From Cyclaneusma minus (Eukaryota; Ascomycota; Leotiomycetes; Marthamycetales; Marthamycetaceae), in NCBI GenBank assembly GCA_037179335.1, contig JAKZHN010000030.1:186001-250000 (forward strand): 64,000 nucleotides of DNA, in the 5' to 3' direction. The notes below the pieces were generated by a model that saw only the letters and a program-made list of their open reading frames with translations, was not told the origin of the DNA and ran no database searches. Both the position numbers and the translations under genes were made by a program. Positions 54,867 to 64,000 of this stretch are shown here, in pieces (positions within the stretch are counted from its first letter, which is position 1; each line of letters starts with the position of its first letter).

Positions 54867-54889
54867 CTTCGGCTGCGCTGCTAATAAGG
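54867..54889 (-). repeat. Right TIR with AAGG duplication
   Basis: 54867-54885 is the exact reverse complement of 24571-24589. AAGG follows at 54886-54889. Confidence 0.75.
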
Positions 54890-56016
54890 TAGTCTATATT
54901 AGCCAGTAACTACCTAGAGAACAAAGCCATTCGACCGAATGTCTCTCGACTCTACCACTTTTTCATTTTGCCGCTTCTTAACCATACGAAGAAGAAAAAA
55001 TAGAACAATAGGGAACTAGGACCCACCAACTCACCAATCTGTAAAGGTAAGCGTGCTTCATTGTTGCGTTCAGAACCGATAGAATAATACGTACCATGAT
55101 GGTCCAAACTTCATCTAGAAACCAACAGTACGAGACTGCTGTCTGCAGCCAATGCTACAACACTGAGGGATCTGATAGCCTCTTCTCAAACGCCTTTCTT
55201 CCAAACTCCAAGCCACTTGAGTCACTAGGGCTAACTTCTTGGACTTTACGAGAAGCAGAAACCAGGGGCCCACAATATGCCTCACAATGAACCCGAACAG
55301 CTCCCAATTTTCACCATCAGTCATCACAACTTCCATTCTCACAAACCATTTTGTAGCACATCGACCAAAAGCCGGAGAAGCCTTCCATCCAGTGAGTTTG
55401 GGTCAAGGTGGATGCCGGAGAGTCCGATGCCCCTGCTTTCAGGGACGATGCTTCGGCTCCATTCAGAGAGGATCGGTTGTGCAAGTGCTGGAGATGGGAC
55501 ACTGACACAGGGTCCGGAGTGCGTCATTTAGGGCACCGAAATAGTAGATCCAGTCTCGAAGCATATTTCTGATCTTTGAATAGCAAATATATGGAAATTG
55601 AAAACGTCTGAAATTCAAGTTCGAGAACAATCAAGTTCGCAGTCACATGTATTGCCGAGACTGGACAGTCCCATCAACTAGCTTCCGGGTCGGGATTTGG
55701 TCTCGGGAAAAAGACAGAATCTCATCACAGCACCATTACTGCATGGAAGAAGCGGATGATTATTATGTAGGATCGGGTATATTGAAACGTGATTTCTGGT
55801 GTCCTGGAGCCCATGAACCTATCAAATGCAGTGCAATGCAATGAAGCGCCGCTTTGCATATATACAAGATCTCCCTTGGCGCCATTCTACCCGTGTCCCG
55901 CGTAGCATGTCGTCAAGAAAAGACCTGCCAAATGCCATTCCCAAAACTCCAAGTAATGATATCCAATGCGACTTGCCAATTCATTCCTTCTTTTTCCCTC
56001 ACTAGGTACTCATCCA
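54890..56016. other. Intergenic, no gene supported
   Basis: Balanced composition. Several overlapping frames under 90 aa (for example 55096-55290, 55239-55505) lack any family feature and shadow each other on both strands. The right part is the 3' side of the transporter gene. Confidence 0.45.
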
Positions 56017-58152
56017 TCATACGTGATGAGCGGCACCCGACGAGTAAGCGTTGATCTCCTTCTCCCCTGAGTCAGCCACCATGACACCCTCGTCATGCTC
56101 CGCACCTCCCATGCCTCCCTCATTCCTCTTCCTGATACCCCTGGCGCCCTTCTCCAAAAACAGCTTGTCGCTGTTAACCAGCTCTCCTCCGGCCTTGATA
56201 TCATACTTCGAACTCTCTCTGACCGGCACACCGGTAATATACATGAAGTCCACTTCCTCCAACGTGCGTCCACTGCTCTCCATGAGGAGGAAGTAGACCA
56301 AGAAAGCCGCGAACAAATTGCATCCTGCAAACACGAATCCGTACAAGAAGTCGATGTCGGCAGTAATGAACGGCGTGAAAAACGCCAGCATGAAGTTCCA
56401 GAACCAGTTGGATGCGACGGCCAAAGCCATGGCGTCGGCGCGGTATCGGTAAGGGAACATTTCGCCGATGACGGCCCACACCATGGGTCCCCAGGTGGAA
56501 GCGAAGGCGCAGATGAAGAGGCAGGCGAAGACAATCATGATGATGCCAGAGGTGTGTGCGGTGGATGTGCCTTCGGCGGCGGGCAGGAATTCCCAGTGGC
56601 CGACAGAGGCGAAGATGACGAAGCAGACGAACATCCAGAGAGCGCCGCCGACGAGACACTTGCGGCGACCGAAGTGCTCCACCATGTAAAGACCGAGGAA
56701 GGTAGCGCCGACGTTGACAGCACCGAGAATGATGGAGGTGAGGTAGGAGTTTTCGATACCGACTTTGTTGAAGACGGTGGTACCATAGTAGAAGAAGTCT
56801 GTAATTTGGTTGAATTAGCAAAGAGGTCGAGGTGAGGGTTGGACGAGTGGAGTAGATGCGCCAGATCAGACGCTTGGAAATGCTTGGAAATAGACTTACA
56901 GTTGGCACCAGTGAGTTGTTGCAGACTTTGTAGGGCCATACCCAAGCATGTGCGGTACAACATGCGAGGACCAGTGAAGACCTCCCACCAGGGGTGAGGT
57001 TCATTGATGGAAGCCAAGGCCTCGTTGATCTCTTTCGTCTCGTTAGCCACAACGACGTGGTTTCGGCTAACTCCATAAAAGGCGGTCATGGAGTTGAAAG
57101 CGCGGGCGTGGTTTCCATTGCGAATATCCCAACGAGGAGATTCCGGCATGAACATAAGTCCGATCATAAGGATGAGTGGTGGCGCATATCCAACACCAAT
57201 TGGGATGCGATAAGAGCCTGTGTCAGTCCTGACTTCGGTCGAGTAGTTCACGCAGTCTGCGATGAAGATACCGATGGTTATGAAAAGTTGGTAGCAGCAG
57301 ACGACGGCTCCGCGGACATGCTTGGGTGTCGATTCACTCATGTAGAGGGGCACGAGGACCGACATTCCTCCAATTCCAAGACCGGCGACCCAGCGACCCA
57401 TGGCGAACCCAACCCAATCGCCGGTGGGCATGGCAATCTGGACGGTAATGCCGACCATGAAGACTAGACACCAGATGGGAATGCATGCTCGTCGTCCCAG
57501 GCGGTCGGATATGGGTGCAGCAACCAAGCAGCCAATCAGAGTACCTATCGAGAGCTATGTAACACGCAGATGTCAGTGGAACTTTCTCCAAGATGTCATC
57601 TGGTGACAGTTCATGCATGAATGTTTTGGGCCTGTGCTCCGCAGATGTACGCCTAATGACTCGGACCGTCTCGAATCACTTGAATTGGTCAAGTTACGAC
57701 TCAAGTCATTGAGAACATCCGGGTTACCTCGACAGACCATCACGAGCCACACACGAAATGTCACAACAGGATGCTGTGATGTAATGAATTGAACTCACCA
57801 GACCGACGATCAATCCCGAGCGCACATTGGAGAAGTAGTAGGTGCCATCGGCATGCTGTTCGCCAAAGCGGGAGAGGAAAACATCCATCTCCAAGAATCC
57901 GGATATTTGACCAGTGTCATAACCAAAGATGAAGCCTCCCAGCGCTGCGCAACATGTTAGTGGACAGATATCTCAGCGCCTTGACTTGGACTTACCCGTG
58001 CAAATGGTCATGAAGACTGTGCGAACGGTAAGGAATGGGACCTTGGAGTCATCCAAAGGGCCCTTGACATTGCCCTCGGGGTCAATGGCATTCGAAACGG
58101 AGGAATCGGACAAGTCATTGTCCTTGCTGGCCTTGCTCTGGAAGATAGCCAT
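56017..58152 (-). CDS. MFS sugar transporter, hexose type
   Basis: A plasma-membrane sugar porter of the major facilitator superfamily, probably importing hexoses by proton symport. Four exons on the minus strand: 58152-57996, 57944-57799, 57554-56900 and 56798-56017. Introns are GT-AG, phases close, product 579 aa. Sugar-porter signatures appear in order: GFIFGYDTGQISG in helix 1, SDRLGRR after helix 2 (about residue 118), GRWVAGLGIGG, PESPRW (228-233) before the central loop, QQLTGANYFFYYGTTVF in helix 7, and EHFGRR. The topology reads as 12 helices with a hydrophilic C-terminal tail of about 75 residues. QQLTGANYFFYYG is typical of monosaccharide transporters; quinate permeases are a related branch, so the neighbouring repressor-like gene keeps that alternative open. 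Intron 2 is unusually long (244 nt). Confidence 0.92.
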
Positions 58153-58246
58153 GATGGGCAGATGGCGTGTCGTTCACGAACAATGGGGAGAGAAGGTTGG
58201 AAGGTGTGAACAAGAAAAGAAACAAACTTAGAGCTGAGGGGCCGAA

Positions 58247-58253
58247 GTATATA
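58247..58253 (-). promoter_or_regulatory. TATA box of the transporter gene
   Basis: On the minus strand TTATATAC lies about 95-100 bases upstream of the ATG at 58152, the only such word close to the start. Position and sequence fit a core promoter. Confidence 0.5.
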
Positions 58254-61200
58254 AGGCCTCTTTGTCAAGCCGGGACCGTCCCGACTTCCGGACAGGCGAC
58301 AGCACCTATGTCACCGGACTCGGAAAAGAAAACGGTCAAGACGGCTAGTGCCACTCTCAGCTTTCAATTCAGGAACGTGGTTGTTCGCAGCAACGGCCGC
58401 CAATCTCAAACAGGTATGCTTGCGTTAGAGTTGGCCTGATTCGGGGCGGCGCTGCGGCGGATGCATGCTAGTCCCCAAAGTCTGGAGTATCTCCAGACCC
58501 AATTTTTCCCCAATTTGGGGTCTCCAAGCGTGCGTCCGCATATGTTCCCACATCTCCAGGCTTCGGAAAGCTTCGCGGAGGGGCCGCGGTGGGCCACATG
58601 CAGTGGAGTTCAGCGCTGAGAAGTGGACATCGTCATGGCTGGAGCTTCGTTTCAATTGATGTTGAAAGCGACAACGAAGACGGACGAAGAGTGGAGACTC
58701 GACTCAAGCGAGGACGTCATTCCGAGCAGCCGCCATCCACGAAAACGGCTTAACGCCACGCCAAGCCCCAATCCGAAGCCGTTCAGCCTCCAAAAATTGG
58801 GCCCGCCGGCCACGTGATGCTGAATCTGAGACCGTGGGCGGTGCAATCTCGGGATCGCAGAACAGAGCGCGGTCTAATTTTCGGTCGTTTTGAGGGGGCC
58901 GGATCCGTGGGACGGCTGGCAGCCTTCTCCGGAATTCTCCCCAACTCTTCCCCAACTTTGAAATCCCCATGCCTGGACTGGAGGCGGGTCCGGGGCCTTG
59001 GGCGCGTGCAAACAGGCTGGAGGAATGTGGGCGACTGGACTGCACAGGACATATGTAGGTTTTGGTTTCTTTCAACGCCAGGCCGTGGTCATGATCCGGT
59101 CATGTTGACGACGACACAATCGTTCGTCCGATAAGGCGAAACAGCCATCTTGGCCATGCATCATCTTCGTCATGCAACTTGGGAAAGACGGTGCCTTGCA
59201 TTTTCTTATTCGTCCCAGGAAACTGCGTCAAAAATAAATAAATTCTTGTTTTACCGGACATATTCTTAGTAGCAAACGTGAGACGTCGACACGAGAAAAC
59301 GGTGGAACCGACTCACGGCCTGCCGCCTGCCTGACTAAAATCCACATGACACGTACTCGCATCCAAGGGCATCGCAATACATGTAGCGAAGTCGATAACA
59401 TAGGGACGTTAACATCTTAAACCTGCGCCCTTGCCACAGAAGCACAGCAAGAGTTCTAGCGATCTCCTTTCTCCAGATCTGATCAGTGGGTTGAGATTCC
59501 ATGTCTCGCACGCTTCTCCAGACTCCAGTTTCTCTCCACGGTCCACAGCCCACACTCGAGGGTCAGAGAACAAGCGAAGAAGGCTTTTTCGACGCTCAGA
59601 CACGACGGCTGGATCTCGTGGTCTGGAACCGAGGTTCGTCAATGCTTGAAGTGGGACATGTTGACGTGTGGGGACTGGGATGAATATGTTTTTGTCCTTC
59701 CTCGGACCCCGCTGATTGACGCTGCCGAGCCCGAACGGTGAGCCCTAGACTGGAGTCTCCCCACAGCTGGGCGCGCGGGCTGGGCCTCAATTCAGTTTGT
59801 TTTTTTTTCGCTGGACAAGGCTTGCCTGTCGCTGGATCGAAAATTCTCGTCAATTCGAGATGCCGTCGGTCTCGGACTTGAAGTTGGACCAACAGGACAA
59901 ATGCTTCACGCGATGACATGGACCAAGGAGCCTCATAGACACTTGGTTGCTTGACTTTTCGATAGTCAAGAAGAAGTCGAGTGTTTGGGTATTTTTTGAG
60001 GTGGTCATGCTGGACTGAGAAGGGTCTACTACATAGTGATCGAAAGCAACTGAAGCCATTGATGGAATTGGTACTTTTGTTGCCAGCGGCCCGTGGGAGC
60101 TGAAAGTTTGGAGCCGAACTCCGACCGAGGGTAATGGATGTTCCTTGAGCCTCCGGCTATCATAATATTGACCTGCTACCTATGTTTCATCAATCACATA
60201 TCGATACAGAAAAGCAAAGCTTTGGCTTTTGGGGGTTGAACTCATCAAAATCTCCGAGGATCAAGCCTTCAAAATAGAGACTCATCGGTGCGGAACATAG
60301 GAAGCTAAGTCAATTCGTCCAGACGCATCAGTTGACGTCCCTTGATCGACAGCCAAAGGAACTTTCTGGCAAACGGGAAAACTTTCTTTGAGGCCATGAC
60401 GGCATTCGCGCTGAAGGCTGTGTTGATAACTCTCAGATGATGGGCTTCAACACGCAAGCCTTCAGAGCCCGTCGCTGGCCGTGAGAGTTGATGAGACATT
60501 CAGACCGCTCTCTGGACAAAGCAATCCAAGGCGATCCGCTCATACAGCTGTGTCTGGCATCAAGTATTCGAGATAACGTTTTGGGGAAGCAGTGTCGTTC
60601 CAGGAAGACCTTGTCGTCTAGATGGTGTCTCTCCTAGGTAGTTTATTGATTATTCCACGAATCCAAACCAACATTTCCGTTGCACTACATGCAAGGTAGA
60701 CATCGCTTAGAGATTCAGGCCTCGACAATTACCTTGGCGCCGTGCCATCATCCTGTCACAACTCAGCCGCCTATTCCATGATAGCGCATTTAATTCAGTA
60801 CTACATGTACTATTCAAGATCTCTCTAAATCCCTACCAGATAGAACCCACATACACTTTACTAAACGGTCAATAGCACGTTCTCTCTCATCGTTATCTGT
60901 CATTCATTTATTCGGCTCCGCAAAGCACGCAAAGCATTTACCCAGAGCTCGATTCCCAGCTCGTCATTCCCATTTCTCAATGCTATAGGTAGACAGCAGA
61001 GACAGCGGGAGAATTCAGCCCATGTTCTCGGTCTAAAGCAGCCGAGAGATCTGGTTGAAATCTCCTTAAATCTCCGAAAAGATTGGAGGGTTGCACAGCG
61101 AGGAGGCTTGAAGAACTGCAGGTGAGCGGGATCGAGTGGTGAAGGAAGAGCTGGGACTTCGTAAGGAGGGGTCTTGAAAGGGTCTGAAGTGGTTTGGAAG

Positions 61201-62089
61201 ACTGAATAGGGAAACCCGATGGCCAGGTACACGGAAGAATAATGGGGTCTTGCATGGAACGCTGGGGTGAACGACTGCGGGATGATGATACTCCCACGCC
61301 CTTGTGGTGGACTTGCCGGCGCCCTCGGGATATTATATGTATAGGTATTTCTAATAAGCAATGTTAGTGTTTTTTCTTTGTCTATTCCGAGTCTAAACCA
61401 CACCATGGATTCTGGAGTAAGTAGCCCTGCCACTAGTACCTAGGTAGCTTCCATACTATTTCTGCTATCAGTTCCATAACAGTAGATGTAAGACCACAGG
61501 CATGGTGCTCGGGGGGTGCACAAATGCGGTGTTGCTGGAGGTGTGAGAACATCCCCGGATCCTTGGTGGGTAGCACTGCTCATTGGTGGATGATTTTGCA
61601 GCGACAAGTGCCCGCATTCCGCGCAGGCCTCCTCCGCTTTCTCCCTCGAGCTTCCGCCCGCCAACCAGGCCCAGCTTCATGCTTCAGAGCGACAAGACGA
61701 CAAAATGAAAGGCTGGAACAATCCGCCCGGATAACGAGTGCGATAGCGATCCAATATTACCCGGCAATTCGCTGCCTGTCCATCGCGAACGAGTCTTCGC
61801 TCAAGAGGCTGCTATCGCGCCGACTCTCGACTTCCTCCAGATTGTCCAAATACCACCCACAGCTTGCATGAGCGAGCGAGCGAATGTCTACCGTACCAGA
61901 CTGCCGCACATGACTGGGCCATGTAGAGCACGCCGAAGCCGACAAACGAAGATGCGATAGCTACCTACGTACATGTATGATTGAATAGAGCGAGACCAAG
62001 CCTGCCTCGACCGCCCTCTAAAGCCCCTCTGCTTTACTGTCGCCGCTACTTCTGCTGGCCGCCAGCCTTGAACATCCTGTCGAATGTGA
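58254..62089. other. Long intergenic between transporter and repressor-like gene
   Basis: 3.8 kb of balanced composition. Short frames occur on both strands (up to 177 codons, 60900-61433 minus), but none has a recognisable domain and most overlap a competing frame. It should hold the upstream regions of both neighbours. At 61405 an ATG in good context (CACCATGG) is followed after 12 bases by GTAAGT, so it could be a tiny first exon of the repressor-like gene; this is speculative. Confidence 0.4.
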
Positions 62090-62221
62090 TGCCAGCGTCC
62101 GCGACGTACTGGCCCCCATTGCTTCTTCCACAACCTCGGCTTCCGCGAAAGGCCTCGACCGAATCGCAAACCGACCGAGTACAACTTTAACAAGAGCAAA
62201 GGCCGCTGTCCTTCAACCGTC

Positions 62222-64000
62222 ATGCCCATGGCTACCAAACATCTCCAGACTCCTGCGCCCATTCCTGCACGACTGATGAGCCCGAATGGCGTTATCAATG
62301 GGTCGAAAGCTGGCGCCGGGGACCCTCGAATAGTGATCATTGTGTATGGGGAGGCCCAAGAGATAATTGTGTCCATCTTTGCTGATGTTTTGGGGAAGCC
62401 ATATCGCCTGGCTGCCGGGTTTACTTCCGTGGACAACGATGATAATGGAGTTGTGATAGGCATCGCAGCTCGCGATGCAAAGATGGACATCCGGAAAAGA
62501 GATACGAGGCGGGTGGTCGCCATCAACGCGCACTGCGTGAATCTGGGTATGCCCCCGGATCCTGACCTTTCGGCCGAGTGCGATTTTGAGTTCCTATACA
62601 CCGAATCACCCTTCTTCCGAAGAGACCTGTCTCGCTTTATCGCCTTCACCCTCGGTCAGATCAGTTCCCACGAGGCTCTGATCGCAAAACCACGGACGTA
62701 CTTCATCTCCACTACCTTTCCCGATGTGCGAACCGCTCTGTCGAACCTCGATATCTTGTCTGTCGGCTCTGATGCGGTAGAAATACGAGTAGACTTGTTG
62801 AAAGAGCCTCTACCAGATGGCTCGTTCAGCTCCGTGCCCAGTTTGAGCTATGTGGGAGAACAGGTTATGCTTCTACGACAGCGGACGGAACTTCCTATCA
62901 TCTTCACGACTCGGTGCACAAGGGAAAATGGACGCTTCCCTATGGCTGATCCACAGTTATATTTCGACTATCTGTACCGGGCGATCCAGTGGGGCTGCGA
63001 ATACATAGATGTTGAGATTTGGCTGCCCGAGGACATTCGGAAGCGCTTGTACGAAAAACGAGGAAACAGCAAGATAATTTCGGCGTTCCATGATTTTTCC
63101 GGTACTTTCAAGTGGCCGTCGGCACAGGCCCAGATGGTCTTCAACGAGAGTCGGAAATACGGTGATATCGTGAAAATGATAGCCATCGTCAACGAGATGG
63201 GGGAGAACTATGAGCTTGAATACTTTCGATCTCAAATCAGAGCAAATTACCCCGATGGACCTCCTTTGTCGGCTGTGAATATGGGTCCACTGGGCCAACT
63301 ATCTCGAACTCTCAACACTGTCTTCTCTCCCATAACACACCCTCTTCTCCCGATTGTGGCCGCTCCTGGACAAATGAGTGCAGCCGAGATCAACAGCGCT
63401 TTGAGTACGATGGGCCAGCTACCGAAGAAAAGCATTTATGCAATTGGGAACTTCCGATCGACTCCACAGGCAACTTTCTTTGAGAAGTGCTTCAACGAGC
63501 TTGGCCTTCCCCACCAATTTGCTACGGTCGATCGGGGGCCAAAAGGAGCCGTGGAGGCTTTCTGTATCCAGCCAAACTTCGGAGGGGCTTACATCAATCC
63601 GCCCCTTGCGAGCTCCCAGCCATTTATCCTGATGTTGTCCGACGCTGCGCGTACCATAGGTGCAGTAGATACGATCGTGGTAAAAAGCATTGGGACGTCG
63701 AACATTTTCGTGGGCGAGAATGCAACTTGGAAAGGCATCAGGGCAACTCTAACTCGGGACTTCGCCCCCTCCGCATACCAAGACCGAGCAGCAATCATTT
63801 TGTCAAGCTCGGGGGAAGATGCAGCGTCTGCTATATTTGCTTTGAGGAGTTTGAATATTGGCAAAGTCTACACAGTAGGTTTCCGCGCCCAGGGGCCTCT
63901 AGCCTCGGGCGTAGAGCCATTTACATCGATCGAATCAGTCCAGCGGGTAGATCAGCCTTTTGCCATCATCTCGGCCCTGCCGCCCGAGAAATCGCATCTC
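62222..64000 (+). CDS. Quinate repressor-like protein, 3' truncated by window
   Basis: Homologous to the last three domains of the AROM polypeptide, as in the quinate-pathway repressors QutR and Qa-1S. Only 593 codons are visible and the frame runs off the right edge. Order: leader (1-34); degenerate shikimate-kinase-like region (about 35-155); type I dehydroquinase-like domain (about 158-395, with STTFPDV, SDAVEIRVDLL, FHD, DIVK and NMGPLGQLSR); shikimate-dehydrogenase-like domain from about 400. The kinase P-loop is absent (residues 42-49 read YGEAQEII), and the dehydrogenase substrate Lys and Gly-rich cofactor loop are changed (INPPLA near 453, SSSGEDAAS near 525). The dehydroquinase residues look intact (see findings). 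ATG 62222 is the first in frame, but the frame is open from 62090 with coding-like residues (EYNFNKSKGRCPS), so a 5' exon is likely. A regulatory rather than enzymatic role is inferred from the family. Confidence 0.85.
   Translation, partial: MPMATKHLQTPAPIPARLMSPNGVINGSKAGAGDPRIVIIVYGEAQEIIVSIFADVLGKPYRLAAGFTSVDNDDNGVVIGIAARDAKMDIRKRDTRRVVAINAHCVNLGMPPDPDLSAECDFEFLYTESPFFRRDLSRFIAFTLGQISSHEALIAKPRTYFISTTFPDVRTALSNLDILSVGSDAVEIRVDLLKEPLPDGSFSSVPSLSYVGEQVMLLRQRTELPIIFTTRCTRENGRFPMADPQLYFDYLYRAIQWGCEYIDVEIWLPEDIRKRLYEKRGNSKIISAFHDFSGTFKWPSAQAQMVFNESRKYGDIVKMIAIVNEMGENYELEYFRSQIRANYPDGPPLSAVNMGPLGQLSRTLNTVFSPITHPLLPIVAAPGQMSAAEINSALSTMGQLPKKSIYAIGNFRSTPQATFFEKCFNELGLPHQFATVDRGPKGAVEAFCIQPNFGGAYINPPLASSQPFILMLSDAARTIGAVDTIVVKSIGTSNIFVGENATWKGIRATLTRDFAPSAYQDRAAIILSSSGEDAASAIFALRSLNIGKVYTVGFRAQGPLASGVEPFTSIESVQRVDQPFAIISALPPEKSHL

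Larger units (their letters stand above)
24571..54885. mobile_element. 30.3 kb unit bounded by inverted repeats
   Basis: The whole second AT-rich block is enclosed by a perfect 19-bp inverted repeat (24571-24589 and 54867-54885). The same four bases, AAGG, flank it outside (24567-24570 and 54886-54889), as for a DNA transposon with a target-site duplication. Both ends keep normal GC for about 60-130 bases and then turn into AT-rich repeats. Subterminal short tandem repeats lie at 24663-24895 and about 54420-54670. Removing the nested LTR elements (14.45 kb) leaves about 15.9 kb. No transposase or captain gene is readable, because RIP-type decay has destroyed the interior. It could be a giant DNA element (Starship-like or other) or a smaller transposon grown by later insertions. 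Confidence 0.6.

Noticed and set aside
56095..56835. 246-codon plus-strand frame opposite the sugar transporter
   Set aside because: It is an acidic, Gly/His-rich antisense shadow. The minus strand has the full sugar-porter signature.
56017..58152. Naming the transporter as the quinate permease because a quinate-repressor-like gene is nearby
   Set aside because: Helix-7 and other motifs read as hexose transporter, and 4 kb of non-coding DNA separates the two genes. Only kept as an alternative.
58704..59919. Several 100-123 codon frames on both strands
   Set aside because: They overlap one another in opposite directions, have no family features, and fit random frames in GC-balanced DNA.
60900..61433. 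177-codon minus-strand frame as a hypothetical gene
   Set aside because: It begins without an ATG (first ATG is ten codons in) and shows no domain or intron structure. It remains possible, but nothing in the sequence supports it.

Overview
The window comes from a filamentous ascomycete (Pezizomycotina). Its genes carry short GT-AG introns, mostly about 40-130 nt. They encode an acid trehalase, Atg3, a PP2C phosphatase and a quinate-repressor-type protein. They sit between long, extremely AT-rich blocks that look like transposons wrecked by repeat-induced point mutation (RIP). All readings were made by eye from the sequence; no database search was run.

Layout. 1-12400: AT-rich, stop-riddled repeat block. 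It begins with a 7.5 kb LTR retrotransposon (element A). 12400-24566: gene island with four genes, all on the + strand: a PP2C phosphatase (start exon uncertain), glutamate decarboxylase (4 exons, 513 aa), vacuolar/extracellular GH65 acid trehalase (7 exons, 1000 aa) and the autophagy E2-like enzyme Atg3 (2 exons, 359 aa). 24571-54885: a second AT-rich block of 30.3 kb. It is bounded by a perfect 19-bp terminal inverted repeat with AAGG on both outer sides, so the block looks like one very large mobile unit. Inside it are three copies of a ~1.9 kb element with an (AATA)n tail (D1, D2, D3). D2 is split by a second copy of the LTR element (B), and B is split inside its own LTR by a different LTR element (C, with TAAAT duplications). 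This is a datable chain of insertions: C into B into D2 into the large unit. 54886-64000: normal-composition DNA with an MFS hexose-type transporter (- strand, 4 exons, 579 aa) and, running off the right edge, a quinate-repressor-like protein built from the last three AROM domains.

How the parts relate. The four island genes fit general carbon and stress housekeeping (trehalose use, GABA shunt, autophagy, phosphatase signalling), but nothing shows that they form a cluster. The sugar transporter and the repressor-like gene are 4 kb apart. The expected quinate catabolic genes are not in view.

The clearest unusual features are the 30.3 kb inverted-repeat-bounded unit, the three-level nested insertion with readable target-site duplications, and a RIP pattern that spares the outer ends of every element. 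Also notable is a repressor-like protein that keeps an apparently complete dehydroquinase active site while losing the flanking kinase and dehydrogenase signatures.
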